64,000 nucleotides of DNA from JBLNCE01 sp050260415. GTDB taxonomy: Bacteria; Bacillota; UBA4882; JAAYXC01. Below are positions 1 to 12,627 of this stretch, one piece after another. Made by a program: the position numbers and the translations under genes. The stretch spans positions 62,001-126,000 of the forward strand of contig JBLNCE010000111.1 of assembly GCA_050260415.1 (NCBI GenBank), written 5' to 3'. Numbering within the stretch: the first letter of the stretch is position 1; every line of letters begins with the position of its first letter. The notes under the pieces were generated by a model. That model did not search any database. It saw only the letters and a list, made by a program, of their open reading frames with translations, and was not told the DNA's origin.

Positions 1-467
1 GCGGCACCTTGACCAATTTCCGGACGATCCGGAGCCGCGTCGAGCGCTTGCGCAAGATCGAAGCCATGGAGACCGACGGGTCGTTTGAGGTCCTTCCCAA
101 AAAAGAAGTACTGGCGCTCAAGAAAGAGAAAATTCGGCTCGAACGGTTTTTGGGCGGCATCAGGGATATGAATAAGCTGCCCTCGGCGATCTTCATCGTT
201 GACCCGCGCAAGGAGAGGATTGCCGTTGCCGAAGCAAGGACGCTCGGGATCCCTTTGATCGCGATCGTGGATACAAACTGCGATCCGGACGAGGTGGATT
301 ACGTCATCCCCGGTAACGACGATGCCATCAGGGCTGTCAAGCTACTGGCAAGCAAGATGGCGGAAGCGGTCATCGAAGGCCGCCAGGGTGAGCAGATGGC
401 CCCGGGCGTTCCGGGCGAGATTGAGGCGTATTCCACGGACTACGACGAATCCCTGGCGGCCGAGTAG
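1..467 (+). CDS. rpsB: 30S ribosomal protein S2 (5' end outside window)
   Basis: C-terminal part of ribosomal protein S2, a small-subunit protein needed for docking of S1 and mRNA. The frame is open from the window edge, and the first residues ([16 protein letters not shown]) match the internal S2 core rather than an amino terminus, so the TTG at 9 is not a true start. The S2 signature is clear: [13 protein letters not shown], then [14 protein letters not shown] and [12 protein letters not shown]. It is followed by a terminator-like hairpin and then tsf, the usual rpsB-tsf order. Confidence 0.97.
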   Translation, partial: GTLTNFRTIRSRVERLRKIEAMETDGSFEVLPKKEVLALKKEKIRLERFLGGIRDMNKLPSAIFIVDPRKERIAVAEARTLGIPLIAIVDTNCDPDEVDYVIPGNDDAIRAVKLLASKMAEAVIEGRQGEQMAPGVPGEIEAYSTDYDESLAAE

Positions 468-475
468 ACTGGCGT

Positions 476-508
476 GGGTGACCACCCAGGGGTGGTCACC
501 CTTTTTTT
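476..508 (+). terminator. rpsB-tsf intergenic terminator/attenuator
   Basis: A 12-bp inverted repeat (GGGTGACCACCC / GGGTGGTCACCC, 476-487 and 490-501) is followed by seven T residues. It lies nine bases after the rpsB stop and just before the tsf ribosome binding site. It probably lowers tsf transcription relative to rpsB or ends a share of the transcripts. Confidence 0.85.
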
Positions 509-536
509 ATCGAGGACGGAAAGGGGAGATGTTTCT

Positions 537-2882
<2,346 letters not shown>

Positions 2883-2903
2883 CCGACGCAGCGGTGCAAT
2901 GCC

Positions 2904-2928
2904 GACCCCCTCCGTCGAGGGGGTCTTT
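2904..2928 (+). terminator. Hairpin after frr
   Basis: Perfect 9-bp stem GACCCCCTC / GAGGGGGTC with a CGTC loop, followed by only three T residues. It lies between frr and uppS. Probably a weak terminator or an RNA-processing/stability hairpin rather than a full stop. Confidence 0.55.
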
Positions 2929-2952
2929 GGCGCGAGCGGGGGAAAGTGAAGC

Positions 2953-3714
2953 GTGAGTATATTCGGACGTATACGCGGCCGCAGGCACGGAGCCGATCCC
3001 GGCGCGGATCTGGGTGCGGTCCCGCGGCATATCGCCATCATAATGGACGGTAACGGACGTTGGGCCAAGCGGCGAGGATTGCCCCGCACCGCCGGGCATC
3101 GGGTCGGCTTGGATCGGGTCGAGGAGATCGTACGCGCCTGCACGATCCTTGGTATAAAATACCTAACCCTCTATGCGTTCTCCACGGAGAATTGGCGGCG
3201 CGCCCCCGAAGAAGTCGGCTTTCTGATGCAGCTTTTTTCCCAAGCCTTGACGGACAACACGGAAAAACTGCACCGTGAGGGCGTGCGCATCAGGTTTATC
3301 GGCCGCCGGGACCGTCTGCACGCGGACTTATTGGCCCGCGTCCAAGAGGCCGAAGAACGTACCGCCGCAAATACCACGCTCACCCTGGCGCTGGCGGTCG
3401 ACTACGGGGCGCGCGATGAGATCCTGCAGGCGGTGCGCAGGGTAGCCGACCTTGCGCGGGCCGGTGAGTTTGAGCCGGATTCCTTGGATGAGCGGAGCTT
3501 CAGCGCCTTCCTCCAGACCGCCGGCATGCCGGACCCCGATCTGATCATCAGACCCAGCGGGGAGTTCCGGTTGAGCAACTTCCTGCTCTGGCAGTCCGCC
3601 TATGCTGAGCTTTGGTTCACGCCTGTCTTGTGGCCGGATTTCGGACCCGATCAACTGCGCGAGGCATTGAGGGCATACGCCGGGCGGGAACGCCGTTTTG
3701 GCGGCGTAAAGTGA
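2953..3714 (+). CDS. uppS: Isoprenyl transferase (undecaprenyl diphosphate synthase)
   Basis: cis-Prenyltransferase that builds the C55 lipid carrier used in wall synthesis, from farnesyl diphosphate and IPP. It shows the family motifs HIAIIMDGNGRWA (catalytic Asp), TLYAFSTENW, and RPSGEFRLSNFLLWQSAYAE. Most relatives have RTSGE where this one has RPSGE. The GTG start at 2953 is preceded by a GGGGGAAAGTGAAG-type ribosome binding site. It feeds the same envelope pathway as cdsA, dxr and ispG downstream. Confidence 0.95.
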   Translation: MSIFGRIRGRRHGADPGADLGAVPRHIAIIMDGNGRWAKRRGLPRTAGHRVGLDRVEEIVRACTILGIKYLTLYAFSTENWRRAPEEVGFLMQLFSQALTDNTEKLHREGVRIRFIGRRDRLHADLLARVQEAEERTAANTTLTLALAVDYGARDEILQAVRRVADLARAGEFEPDSLDERSFSAFLQTAGMPDPDLIIRPSGEFRLSNFLLWQSAYAELWFTPVLWPDFGPDQLREALRAYAGRERRFGGVK

Positions 3715-3733
3715 GACCAAAGCGGGAGGAGTC

Positions 3734-4561
3734 ATGCAGCAGAGGATCCTTAGCGGCATCGTCTTCGGCGTTGTCTTCATCGGACTGGGCTGGTGCGGCG
3801 GTATCTGGCTGAGCCTTGGCTTGGGCGGCTTGCTGTGCTTGGCCGCGCTTGAGTTTGGCCGGCTCTGTCGTGCCGGCGCTTTCAGGCTATCGGTCATGGT
3901 GCCGGCCGGGATCGGTCTGGCGACACTCCTGGCCATTACCACGCGTCTCCGCGGGGAAACCACGCTCGCACAGGTGCGCGGGGTCGAGCCTATCCTGGCT
4001 TTATCACTGATCGTCCTCTTTATGGCCACCGCCATCGCCGAGGTATGGCGCGGACAAACCAGGGGCGCGCTAACCGCTGCCGGGCTGACGGTGCTTGCCG
4101 GCGTGTATATCTCATTTCCACTGGCATATATGTTAATGCTGCGCAGCCTGCCCGGAAAGGAAGGCCTGTTCTACTTCTTCCTGCTAACCATCGTGACCTG
4201 GGCCAATGATACCGTGGCCTATTTCGCGGGTTCCGCCTTTGGCCGGCATCGCCTGGCGCCGTCGATCAGTCCCAAGAAGTCGGTTGAGGGCTCGGCGGCC
4301 GGCCTCATCGCCTCCGTCATGGCGGGTCTGATCTTTGCCGTGTTTTGGGGAAGGAATCCCTGGCCTTGCGCTGGTATCGGACTTGGCGTGGGTCTCTTCG
4401 GGCAGATCGGCGATCTGTTCGAATCGATCATCAAGCGCGACTTGGGCGTCAAAGACTCAGGCAACTTTCTCCCGGGACACGGCGGCGTGCTCGATCGCTT
4501 CGACAGTCTGATCTTCAGCGCTCCGATCGTGTACTACCTGGCGGTGTTCCTGGGAGGCTGA
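3734..4561 (+). CDS. cdsA: Phosphatidate cytidylyltransferase
   Basis: Integral membrane enzyme that makes CDP-diacylglycerol for phospholipid synthesis. The protein is almost wholly hydrophobic, with about eight predicted membrane spans. The carboxyl end carries the family signature around SIIKRDLGVKDSGNFLPGHG, followed by LDRFDSLI. The start ATG has GGGAGGA nearby. It is 20 bases after uppS, in the common uppS-cdsA-dxr-rseP order. Confidence 0.95.
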   Translation: MQQRILSGIVFGVVFIGLGWCGGIWLSLGLGGLLCLAALEFGRLCRAGAFRLSVMVPAGIGLATLLAITTRLRGETTLAQVRGVEPILALSLIVLFMATAIAEVWRGQTRGALTAAGLTVLAGVYISFPLAYMLMLRSLPGKEGLFYFFLLTIVTWANDTVAYFAGSAFGRHRLAPSISPKKSVEGSAAGLIASVMAGLIFAVFWGRNPWPCAGIGLGVGLFGQIGDLFESIIKRDLGVKDSGNFLPGHGGVLDRFDSLIFSAPIVYYLAVFLGG

Positions 4562-4607
4562 CCAGACTCGGATTCCGAAATTGTTTCATTATGAGGGTGA
4601 CGGCAAC

Positions 4608-5723
4608 GTGGAGCCGAGAATACGCCTCTTCGGTTCCATCAGCCTGTTCGGCTTGGGCTTGGTTTTGGCCGCCAAGATCGTCCTGCCCCTGGTGGCGCCC
4701 TTTGTTGTCGGCCTGGTCTTGGCGTGCGTGCTCGAACCGATGGTGGTTTTTTGCGAGCGGCGCGGCCGGCTCCCGCGTTCGTTCGCGTCGGCCGGCGTAC
4801 TGGCGGCCACCATGGCCGGATTGTGTTTTTTCCTCCTGACGGTGGGCCTCAATCTCTGGTTCGGGCTCCGCGATCTGGCGCTGGCGGCCGCGCGGGGCGG
4901 CCGCATCGAACGACTGCTTGATACCTTGGCCGGCGCCGCTTCGGTGCGCCTGAGGGGCCTGCCCGAGCCGTTGCGGGAGGCGTTTCTCGCTTGGATCGGG
5001 GAGTTACCCGCCAGACTGGCGGGTCTGCTTGAGTATTGTCTGGCTGGTCTGCGGCATCTCCCGCAATGGTTGCTCTTTTGCTTTCTTGGCATCCTGGCCG
5101 CCTACTTCTTCAGCCGGGACCGGGAGACGTGCGGGCGTTTTCTTACCAGTCTTGTGCCGCGTGAGTGGCGCGCCCGCGCGATTGGGATGAAGGAAGATCT
5201 GTTCCGCGCCCTGATGGGCTTCGTTCGCGCCCAATTGCTCTTGATCCTCCTTACCTTCGCCCTCGGCACTCTCGGCCTGGCCGTGCTTGGCGTGAGGCAC
5301 GCCGTGCTGTGCGGCGTGGTCTTGGGCCTCTTGGACTTTCTGCCGTTGATCGGGCCGGGCGCGTTGCTGCTCCCCTGGGGGGGATTATTGCTTGTTTGCG
5401 GCGCCTGGGGCAAAGGTTTGGGGTTTATCGTCCTCTTTGCCGTCCTGGCACTTGGACGCGAGGCGGCCGAGGCCAGGCTGGTCGGAAGAAACCTCGGTCT
5501 TCACCCATTGGCCGCGCTGGCCTCCCTTTATATCGGCACGCGTCTGTTCGGATTGAGCGGTATTCTGCTGGGGCCGATTACGTTGGTTATTCTACGCGCC
5601 TTATACGAGGCACTGACGTTGCCGGGAGCAAGGGGAGAAATCCGGTTGGGCGCGAAAGAGGTCAGAGATGAAAAAGATCGCCATCCTCGGTTCAACCGGG
5701 TCCATCGGGCGGCAGACACTTGA
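4608..5723 (+). CDS. AI-2E/YtvI-family membrane transporter
   Basis: A protein of about 371 aa with roughly eight membrane spans and the AI-2E exporter family layout: two amino-terminal spans, a long extracytoplasmic helical region (about 80-145), then the conserved membrane region with LLDFLPLIGPGALLLP. In spore formers this family includes the sporulation-associated YtvI group, so a sporulation link is possible but not shown. The GTG at 4608 has GAGGGTGA seven bases upstream and is preferred to the TTG at 4581. The 3' end overlaps dxr by 56 bases, which is unusually long. The substrate is unknown. Confidence 0.82.
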   Translation: MEPRIRLFGSISLFGLGLVLAAKIVLPLVAPFVVGLVLACVLEPMVVFCERRGRLPRSFASAGVLAATMAGLCFFLLTVGLNLWFGLRDLALAAARGGRIERLLDTLAGAASVRLRGLPEPLREAFLAWIGELPARLAGLLEYCLAGLRHLPQWLLFCFLGILAAYFFSRDRETCGRFLTSLVPREWRARAIGMKEDLFRALMGFVRAQLLLILLTFALGTLGLAVLGVRHAVLCGVVLGLLDFLPLIGPGALLLPWGGLLLVCGAWGKGLGFIVLFAVLALGREAAEARLVGRNLGLHPLAALASLYIGTRLFGLSGILLGPITLVILRALYEALTLPGARGEIRLGAKEVRDEKDRHPRFNRVHRAADT

Positions 5724-6834
5724 AGTCATTGCGGCCCATCCCGACCGTTTTCGTGTCTCGGGCTTGGCTGGTTGGCAGAACGCCCGTTTATTGGCCGAAC
5801 AGGCAAAGATTTTCCATCCGGACCTGGTTGCCTGCGCCGATCATGGCGCCTATGCCCAACTACGCCAGGAACTGGCCGGAACCTCCATCCCCGTGCTTGC
5901 GGGGGCGGAGGGGGTGGCGGCGGTGGCCGCGGCCGAGGGGACCGACCTCACGTTAATCGCGGTGACCGGGGCGGCCGGGATCGCGCCGACACTGGCCGCG
6001 ATCGACGCGGGTAAGGAAATCGCCCTCGCCAACAAGGAGACCCTGGTAGCCGCGGGCGCACTCGTGACCAAACGCGCGCGTGCCGCTGGCGTGCGCATTC
6101 TGCCGGTGGACAGCGAACATTCAGCCGTCTTTCAATGCCTGGCGGGTATCAGGCAGGAAGCTCTGCACCGCATCATCCTGACCGCGTCGGGTGGGCCGTT
6201 TCGCACCTTGCCCTTGCCGGAGATGGACCGGGTAACGGTGGCACAGGCGCTCAACCACCCGAAGTGGAACATGGGCGCCAAAATCACGGTCGATTCGGCC
6301 ACCCTCGTCAATAAAGGACTCGAGGTCATCGAGGCCCACTGGCTTTTTGGCCTGCCATACGAGCGGATCGAAGTGGTAATCCACCCGGAGAGTCTGGTCC
6401 ATTCGCTGGTCGAACTGGTGGATGGGGCGATACTGGCCCAACTGGGCACGCCTGACATGCGGCTCCCCATTGCCTATGCCCTTAGCTATCCGGATCGGAT
6501 TGAGACGCCTTGGCCGCGCCTGCCGGGACTGGCCGGATTGGCGCTGCACTTTGAACGGCCGGATGAAGGACGATTCCCCGCGCTTAAGCTCGCCTACGAG
6601 ATGGGAAGGCGGGGCGGTACGTGGCCCACGGTCATGAGCGCCGCCAATGAAGTGTCGGTGGCGGCCTTTCTCCGCGGCGAATTGAGTTACCGCGACATCG
6701 TGCGCATTGTCACGGAGGTCTGCGGGAACCATGGAGGCGGGAACGAATCCTGCCCCGATCTGGAGACGATCTTCGCCGCCGACGCCTGGGCGCGGGCGCG
6801 GGCGGCCGAACTCGTCTCCAAGAACAAGAAGTGA
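5668..6834 (+). CDS. dxr: 1-deoxy-D-xylulose 5-phosphate reductoisomerase
   Basis: Second step of the MEP isoprenoid pathway, NADPH-dependent conversion of DXP to MEP in the cytoplasm. GSTGSIG (residues 8-14) is the NADPH-binding loop and LANKETLV (120-127) the family signature. VDSEHSAVFQ supplies acidic metal ligands. Its 388 aa are normal. It is in the same operon as ispG and uppS, so precursor supply and lipid-carrier synthesis are linked. Confidence 0.97.
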   Translation: MKKIAILGSTGSIGRQTLEVIAAHPDRFRVSGLAGWQNARLLAEQAKIFHPDLVACADHGAYAQLRQELAGTSIPVLAGAEGVAAVAAAEGTDLTLIAVTGAAGIAPTLAAIDAGKEIALANKETLVAAGALVTKRARAAGVRILPVDSEHSAVFQCLAGIRQEALHRIILTASGGPFRTLPLPEMDRVTVAQALNHPKWNMGAKITVDSATLVNKGLEVIEAHWLFGLPYERIEVVIHPESLVHSLVELVDGAILAQLGTPDMRLPIAYALSYPDRIETPWPRLPGLAGLALHFERPDEGRFPALKLAYEMGRRGGTWPTVMSAANEVSVAAFLRGELSYRDIVRIVTEVCGNHGGGNESCPDLETIFAADAWARARAAELVSKNKK

Positions 6835-6844
6835 GTGATCACCA

Positions 6845-7915
6845 TTGGCGATCGTACAGACCTTGATCCTCCTGAGCGTACTCGTCATCATCCACGAACT
6901 TGGGCACTTTCTGGCGGCACGTCTTTTCGGCGTACGGGTCCTGGAGTTTGCCGTTGGTTTTGGCCCTGTCGTGGCAAAGACCGTGCGCCACGGTACCCAG
7001 TACGCTCTGCGCGCAATCCCCATGGGCGGATTTGTCAAGCTGGCCGGCATGGAGATGGCGGTCGAAGGCGAAACGGAGCCGGTAGAGGCCGATGATCCCG
7101 CCAGCATGGCGAATCAACCCGCGTGGAAGAAGGCGCTCATCGTCATGGCGGGTCCCGTCAACAACCTCATTCTGGCGGCCTTGACGATCACGGTCATGTT
7201 GGCCGTCGTCGGCGTGCCGCGCGCCACCGAAAAGCGTTCGATTATCGGCTTTGTCGACCCGAAGACCCCCGGTTACGAGGCGGGTCTCTCCACCGGCGAC
7301 CGCGTCGTCGCGTGCAACGGCCAGCCGATCGCTCTCTGGGAAGAACTGGCGAAAGCGATCCGGGGCAGCAAAGGGAGACCGGTCACGCTCCTGATCAACC
7401 GCGAGGGACGCACCTTTTCGCGGACGATAACCCCCTTTTACGACCCGATGTTCAAAGCCTACCGGCTCGGCATCGCCGCCAAGCAATTCTACCAACGGCT
7501 GCCGCTGGGACAAAGCGTCTTGATCGGAGTAACGTCCATCTATTGGGGCTCCGTGAATATCGTACAGATGATCGTGGCCGGACTAACCGGGCGGGCGCGG
7601 GTGCCGCTGGCGGGACCGGTCGGGATGGTGGGGATGGTCGGAGAATCGGTCAAAGCCGGGGCGGCCTCGGTTTTCAACCTGATCGCCTCACTGAATTTGT
7701 TTCTCGGTCTCTTTAACCTGCTGCCAATCCCCCTGCCTCTGCTGGACGGCGGCTGGGTGGTCATCTATCTGCTGGAACGGCTCCGCCGCCGGGAGTTCAC
7801 CGCGGAGCAGAAAGCCGCTGCCCAGCTCCTTGGCCTCTTAATCCTGGGCTCATTCTTCCTGTTTGTAACCTATGGCGACCTGGTGACCGGCATCAGGCGC
7901 TTTATGAACCGGTGA
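6845..7915 (+). CDS. rseP: RseP-type site-2 intramembrane metalloprotease
   Basis: Zinc metalloprotease that cuts transmembrane substrates such as anti-sigma factors or signal-peptide remnants. HELGH (17-21) is the active-site zinc motif in the first span. A single PDZ domain follows, around residues 125-200 with PKTPGYEAGLSTGDRV. The second active-site motif is in NLLPIPLPLLDGG. The TTG start at 6845 lies 11 bases after dxr and has only a weak ribosome binding site. The stop overlaps the start of ispG. Confidence 0.95.
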   Translation: MAIVQTLILLSVLVIIHELGHFLAARLFGVRVLEFAVGFGPVVAKTVRHGTQYALRAIPMGGFVKLAGMEMAVEGETEPVEADDPASMANQPAWKKALIVMAGPVNNLILAALTITVMLAVVGVPRATEKRSIIGFVDPKTPGYEAGLSTGDRVVACNGQPIALWEELAKAIRGSKGRPVTLLINREGRTFSRTITPFYDPMFKAYRLGIAAKQFYQRLPLGQSVLIGVTSIYWGSVNIVQMIVAGLTGRARVPLAGPVGMVGMVGESVKAGAASVFNLIASLNLFLGLFNLLPIPLPLLDGGWVVIYLLERLRRREFTAEQKAAAQLLGLLILGSFFLFVTYGDLVTGIRRFMNR

Positions 7916-9060
7916 GCGGTATGAAGCAACGGCGCAATTCCACGGCGGTTAAAGTAGGATCCCTGACCCTGGGCGGCGGAGCGCCGATCGTGGTCCAGTC
8001 CATGACCACCACCTCCCCGCGCGACCTCGAGGCGACCGTGGCGCAGATCCAGCGGCTGGCCGCCGCCGGCTGCGAGCTTGTGCGCTTGGCCGTGCCCGAC
8101 ATGGAAGCCGCCGCGAATCTCGCCGCCATTAAACGGCTTGTCTCGGTGCCTCTAGCCGCCGATATTCATTTCGATTATCGCCTGGCCCTGGCGGCCATTG
8201 AGGCGGGCCTGGACAAGCTTCGTTTGAACCCGGGCAATATCGGCGGTCCGGCCAGGGTCCGGGCGATAGTGAGCGCCGCCAAGGAGCGGGGCGTGACGAT
8301 CAGGGTGGGCGTCAACGCCGGATCCTTGCCAAAGGAATTGCTGGAGAAGCACGGCGGCCCCACCGCGGGCGCCATGGTGGATGCGGCCTTGGCACAGGTA
8401 AGGCTCCTCGAGGAGGCCGGTTTCGACGCGATTGTGATCTCCGCCAAAGCCAGCGATGTCCCGCGGACAATCGAGGCTTACCGTGTCCTGGCGCAGAGGT
8501 GCGCTTATCCGCTGCATCTGGGTTTGACCGAAGCGGGTCTGCCCGAGAGAGGCCTGATCCACTCGGGGATCGCGCTCGGGATACTGTTGAGCGAGGGTAT
8601 TGGGGACACGATCCGTGTCTCTCTGACCGGAGATCCTGAAGCGGAGGTCGCTGCGGGCTATGAGATCCTGCGGGCCCTGGAGCTCCGCGCCCGGGGTCCC
8701 ACGGTGATCGCCTGCCCGACTTGCGGCCGCTGCCAGATCGATCTCCCGGGCTTGGCCCGGCAGGTCAGCGAACTGGCGCGTTCCTATGAAGAACCGTGGA
8801 CCATTGCCGTGATGGGATGCGCCGTGAACGGTCCGGGAGAAGCGCGCCAGGCGGATCTGGGCGTCGCCGGCGGGCGCGGTGAAGCGTTGCTCTTTCGGCA
8901 CGGCCAGATCCTGCGCAAAGTAGCGGCCGGTGACCTCCTCCGGAGCCTGGCCGAGGAGATGGAACGCCTGCATGAACCGATGAACACCGCAGGCGTTAAC
9001 GGAAGCTCAGAAAACACACCTCTTTCTTCTAGACTAGATCGGAGTGATGAAAGATGCTGA
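7912..9060 (+). CDS. ispG: 4-hydroxy-3-methylbut-2-en-1-yl diphosphate synthase
   Basis: Iron-sulfur enzyme of the MEP pathway that makes HMBPP. An amino-terminal TIM barrel contains IVVQSMTTT. The carboxyl domain holds the [4Fe-4S] ligands Cys268, Cys271, Cys303 and Glu310 in CPTCGRCQ and [10 protein letters not shown]. The start GTG overlaps the rseP stop (GTGA). The end overlaps the proS start, so rseP, ispG and proS are probably co-translated. Confidence 0.97.
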   Translation: MSGMKQRRNSTAVKVGSLTLGGGAPIVVQSMTTTSPRDLEATVAQIQRLAAAGCELVRLAVPDMEAAANLAAIKRLVSVPLAADIHFDYRLALAAIEAGLDKLRLNPGNIGGPARVRAIVSAAKERGVTIRVGVNAGSLPKELLEKHGGPTAGAMVDAALAQVRLLEEAGFDAIVISAKASDVPRTIEAYRVLAQRCAYPLHLGLTEAGLPERGLIHSGIALGILLSEGIGDTIRVSLTGDPEAEVAAGYEILRALELRARGPTVIACPTCGRCQIDLPGLARQVSELARSYEEPWTIAVMGCAVNGPGEARQADLGVAGGRGEALLFRHGQILRKVAAGDLLRSLAEEMERLHEPMNTAGVNGSSENTPLSSRLDRSDERC

Positions 9061-10793
9061 TGTCGCGCCTAATGGCACCCACCTTGCGCGAGGTGCCCTC
9101 GGAAGCGGAGACACCCAGCCACCAGCTGCTATTACGTGCGGGTTTCATTCGCAAGACCGCCGCGGGGCTTTATACATACCTGCCTTTGGCGCGCAGGGTA
9201 TTGGCCAGGATCGAGCGTATCGTGCGCGAGGAGATGGACGCCGCCGGCGGCCAGGAGCTGTTGCTGCCCATCATCCAGCCGGCCGAGATCTGGCGGCAAT
9301 CCGGCCGCTGGTCTCTCTACGGCGAGGAGATGTTCCGGCTTGCCGACCGGCATCAGCGCGAGTTCTGCCTCGGTCCCACCCACGAAGAGCTGATTACCAC
9401 CCTCGTGGGAAACGAAGTCCGTTCCTACCGGGAACTGCCGCTCCTGCTCTATCAGATCCAGAACAAGTACCGGGACGAGATCAGGCCGCGGTTCGGCGTC
9501 ATGCGCAGCCGCGAATTCATCATGAAGGATCTTTACTCCTTCGACCGGGACCAGGAGGGTCTCGAGCGAAGCTACCGGGCGATGTACCGGGCGTATCAAC
9601 GCATCTTCATCCGTTGCGGGCTCGATTTTCGTGCCGTGGAGGCCGATTCCGGCGCGATTGGCGGCGACGTCAGCCACGAGTTCATGGTCCTTGCCGGGTC
9701 CGGCGAGGCGAGCATCGTTCACTGCCCTGCCTGCTCCTATGCGGCCAATACTGAAAAAGCCGAGGCGGCCGGATTACCGCCCGAGGACCCATCTGAAGCG
9801 ACGGTCGAACCGGTGCATACGCCCGGGATGCGAACCATCCAGGATGTGGCCGCTTTTCTCGGGATTCCGGAGAACAGGCTGATCAAGACGATGCTGTTCA
9901 TGACCGAGAGCGGTCCCGTGGCGGTCCTTCTGCGCGGCACGGATATGGTGAACGAGGTAAAACTGGGCCACGCCCTGGACGAAGCGCGTTTCCATGCGGC
10001 GACCGAGGAAGAGGCGGCAGAAGCCGGCGTGCCGTTGGGTTTCGCGGGACCTTGCGGACTGCGGGGAATCAGGATCCTGGCCGATCCATCGGTCATGGCG
10101 CTTGGCGCCGCGGTCACGGGCGCCAACCGCCCGGACTATCATCTGCGGGGAGTCGTCCCCGGCCGCGATTTCCAGCCCGATCTCGTGGCCACGATCAGGC
10201 TTGCCCGTGCCGAAGATCCATGTCCCCGGTGCGGAGAGTCCATGGCCGAATTGCGCGGCGTCGAGGTTGGGCATATCTTCAAACTGGGGACGAAATACAG
10301 CGCGGCGCTTGGCGCCACCTTCCAGAATGAGTCCGGCGCGGAAGAGCCGTTTGTGATGGGCTGCTATGGGATCGGCGTCAGCCGCACCATGGCGGCGGCG
10401 GTGGAACAGCATTACGACGAGGCGGGCATCAAATGGCCGCTTCCGCTCGCCCCCTATCAGGTTCTGGTCGTACCGGTCAATCGCAACCAACGGGACCAGG
10501 CCGCCGCGGCCGAGGGCCTTTATCGCGCCCTCATCCAAGCCGGTGTCGAGGCGGTCCTGGATGACCGCGACGAACGTCCGGGGGTTAAGTTCAAGGATGC
10601 CGACCTGATCGGCTTTCCCTTACGCCTGACCATCGGACCCCGGGGATTGGCCGCGGGCCAGGTGGAAGTAAGGGAACGCGCCTCCGGCGAGGATTCGGTC
10701 TGGCCGCTCTCCGAGGTTGTTCCTCGCTGCCTCGGCTTCCTCGAAACACGGGCGGCGGAGTTGGCCGCGCGGCTGGCTCAAGTAGCGCCATGA
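9054..10793 (+). CDS. proS: Prolyl-tRNA synthetase (bacterial type, with editing domain)
   Basis: Class II synthetase charging tRNA-Pro. The 579-aa length and the roughly 180-residue insertion between class II motifs 2 and 3 (about 225-405, YbaK-like editing domain for Ala-tRNA-Pro) mark the bacterial type. Motifs visible include [21 protein letters not shown], and [11 protein letters not shown]. The start ATG overlaps the ispG stop. The stop overlaps the next gene's start. Confidence 0.97.
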   Translation: MLMSRLMAPTLREVPSEAETPSHQLLLRAGFIRKTAAGLYTYLPLARRVLARIERIVREEMDAAGGQELLLPIIQPAEIWRQSGRWSLYGEEMFRLADRHQREFCLGPTHEELITTLVGNEVRSYRELPLLLYQIQNKYRDEIRPRFGVMRSREFIMKDLYSFDRDQEGLERSYRAMYRAYQRIFIRCGLDFRAVEADSGAIGGDVSHEFMVLAGSGEASIVHCPACSYAANTEKAEAAGLPPEDPSEATVEPVHTPGMRTIQDVAAFLGIPENRLIKTMLFMTESGPVAVLLRGTDMVNEVKLGHALDEARFHAATEEEAAEAGVPLGFAGPCGLRGIRILADPSVMALGAAVTGANRPDYHLRGVVPGRDFQPDLVATIRLARAEDPCPRCGESMAELRGVEVGHIFKLGTKYSAALGATFQNESGAEEPFVMGCYGIGVSRTMAAAVEQHYDEAGIKWPLPLAPYQVLVVPVNRNQRDQAAAAEGLYRALIQAGVEAVLDDRDERPGVKFKDADLIGFPLRLTIGPRGLAAGQVEVRERASGEDSVWPLSEVVPRCLGFLETRAAELAARLAQVAP

Positions 10794-11473
10794 GCATTGA
10801 AGTCATCATCCCCGCCTATAACGAGGCCCGCACGATTGCCGGAGTGGTCAGGACCGCGCGCGCCTGTGCGCTGGTCAGCCGGGTCATCGTGGTGGATGAC
10901 GGGTCCAAGGACCAGACAGCGGCGGTTGCTAGGGAGGCGGGCGCGGAGGTATACAGCCTCACGCCTAATCAGGGCAAGACCGCCGCTCTCTTGCGCGGTC
11001 TGGAAGCCAGTCAGGCGCTGGTGCTCGTCCTCCTCGACGGGGATCTGCTCGGCTTGGAAACTGGTCACATCGAGGCGCTCGCGGAACCGGTCCTCGCATC
11101 CAGAGCGGCGATGACGGTGGGCGTCTTCCATGACGGACGTTGGATCACGGATCTCTCACAATCATTGACGCCTTTCCTCAACGGTCAACGCGGACTGCGG
11201 CGTGAACTCCTGGGGGGGTTGAGCCGGGGTACGAGCGGCCGCTATGCCGCTGATACGCTGCTCTCGCTCTACGCGCGCCGCAGCGGCGCCAAAGTGCTCC
11301 GCATCCGCCTTACCGGCCTGACGCATGTGATGAAGGAGGAAAAAGTGGGCTGGAGGCGCGGACTCACCGCGCGTCTGGTCATGTTCTGGCAGGTCTTCAC
11401 GGCGCTGTTCATCCCGTTCCCTCCCGAGAACAAGGCCGCGGGCAAAGCCCAAAGGACAACGAATAAGACATAA
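10790..11473 (+). CDS. Family 2 glycosyltransferase
   Basis: GT-A fold glycosyltransferase of 227 aa. The amino terminus [14 protein letters not shown] and the [10 protein letters not shown] motif bind the nucleotide-sugar; LLDGDLLG is the DXD-type metal site. No clear membrane span, although the carboxyl end has a hydrophobic stretch ([13 protein letters not shown]). The start overlaps the proS stop (ATGA). The acceptor is unknown; the envelope-precursor neighbours suggest a cell-surface glycan or lipid. Confidence 0.85.
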   Translation: MSIEVIIPAYNEARTIAGVVRTARACALVSRVIVVDDGSKDQTAAVAREAGAEVYSLTPNQGKTAALLRGLEASQALVLVLLDGDLLGLETGHIEALAEPVLASRAAMTVGVFHDGRWITDLSQSLTPFLNGQRGLRRELLGGLSRGTSGRYAADTLLSLYARRSGAKVLRIRLTGLTHVMKEEKVGWRRGLTARLVMFWQVFTALFIPFPPENKAAGKAQRTTNKT

Positions 11474-11525
11474 CCTCGACGCGTCTGAGTCTCCTGTCCA
11501 AGAGCTCCGAAAGCGCTTATTATCC

Positions 11526-11647
11526 CGCAGGGGCGCTAAGGCGCGGAGAAAGGTGCCAAAACAATCACGGGTTGATACATTCCGCGCCGCGGCGTCTCTG
11601 CGCGAGATAGGCAATGGATTTTTATCCCGTTTCCGCGCCTAAGCGCG
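11526..11647 (+). repeat. Intergenic inverted repeat, CGCAAAGG-type family
   Basis: GCGCTAAGGCGCGGAGAAA near 11533-11551 is answered by its near-perfect reverse complement near 11630-11646, with a GCGGCGTCTCTGCGC segment between. It fills most of the gap between the glycosyltransferase and the UbiA-family gene. A related, more tandem copy lies at 24575-24674. No transposase is present. Confidence 0.6.
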
Positions 11648-11671
11648 AGCGCTCCCGGGTATACTAACCAC

Positions 11672-12559
11672 ATGCTGAGTCTCTGTTTTCGTGCCGCCCG
11701 GGCGCGGTATTTCACCGTTTCTCTGCTCCCGGTTCTGTTGAGCGCCACCGCGGTTCATCGTCCCTGGGCTTCGGGGACATGGCCAGCGCTTTTCCTGGTG
11801 GTTCTCGGGGCGTTCCTGGTTCATGCCGGCAGTAACCTCTGGAACGACTTGGCCGACGAACTGAACGGCGCCGATCGAGCCAATTCCGCTCCGTCCGCGT
11901 TTAACGGCGGCAGTCGCGTGATCCAGCGCGGCGAAGCGACGTGCGGCTCGATGCGAACGGCGGCCGTTCTTTGTTATGCAGGGGCCATGCTGGTTGCATT
12001 TCTTCTGAAACCCCGGGGCGGCTGGGGGGTCCCTGTTTTGACGCTGGCGGGCATCCTCCTCGGCATCTGCTATTCCTCGCGTCCAACCTGGTTCTGCGCC
12101 CACGGCCTCGGTGAATTGGTGGTGGCCATCGCCTTCGGGCCCCTGCTCGCGGAAGGAGCCTATCTGGCACTCGCCGGAGGCTTGTCTTGGGCCGTATTCT
12201 TGGCTTCACTGCCGCTTGGGCTCTTGGTGGCGGCGATTCTCCTGGTAAACAGCATACCGGATATACCTCCCGATGCCCAGGTCGGCAAACGGACGATGGC
12301 CGTACGGCTGGGGAAGAGCCAGGCCGTCATGGTGTACCGCGCGATCATCGGCGCGGCGTTCGCGGCGCTTCTAGCGGCGCTGGCCACGGGGGCTGTGCCG
12401 GGAAGGGCGGCGCTAGCGCTCTTGACGCTGCCGTTGGCGGCTTGGATCTCTTGGCGATGCGGGGATCCGCGTCAAGCCTTTTGTATTCCCGTGGCAGTCG
12501 GGACGATTCTCTTGCACGCTACACTTGGAGCATCGATCGTGATTGGTTTTCTCTCTTGA
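11672..12559 (+). CDS. UbiA/MenA-family prenyltransferase
   Basis: Membrane prenyltransferase of about 295 aa with eight or nine spans. Two aspartate-rich motifs are present: NDLADELNGAD (about 57-67) and SIPDIPPDAQVGKRTMAVRL. The second resembles MenA-type 1,4-dihydroxy-2-naphthoate prenyltransferases, so menaquinone synthesis is the likeliest role, though no other men gene is in the window. No Shine-Dalgarno sequence precedes the ATG. TATACT lies about nine bases upstream, so a leaderless transcript is possible. Confidence 0.8.
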   Translation: MLSLCFRAARARYFTVSLLPVLLSATAVHRPWASGTWPALFLVVLGAFLVHAGSNLWNDLADELNGADRANSAPSAFNGGSRVIQRGEATCGSMRTAAVLCYAGAMLVAFLLKPRGGWGVPVLTLAGILLGICYSSRPTWFCAHGLGELVVAIAFGPLLAEGAYLALAGGLSWAVFLASLPLGLLVAAILLVNSIPDIPPDAQVGKRTMAVRLGKSQAVMVYRAIIGAAFAALLAALATGAVPGRAALALLTLPLAAWISWRCGDPRQAFCIPVAVGTILLHATLGASIVIGFLS

Positions 12560-12627
12560 CCAATTGCGAATACCCATCCCGTCGCCTTTCTCGATCGCCG
12601 AGAACCTCGTGGAAGGGGTACGGTATC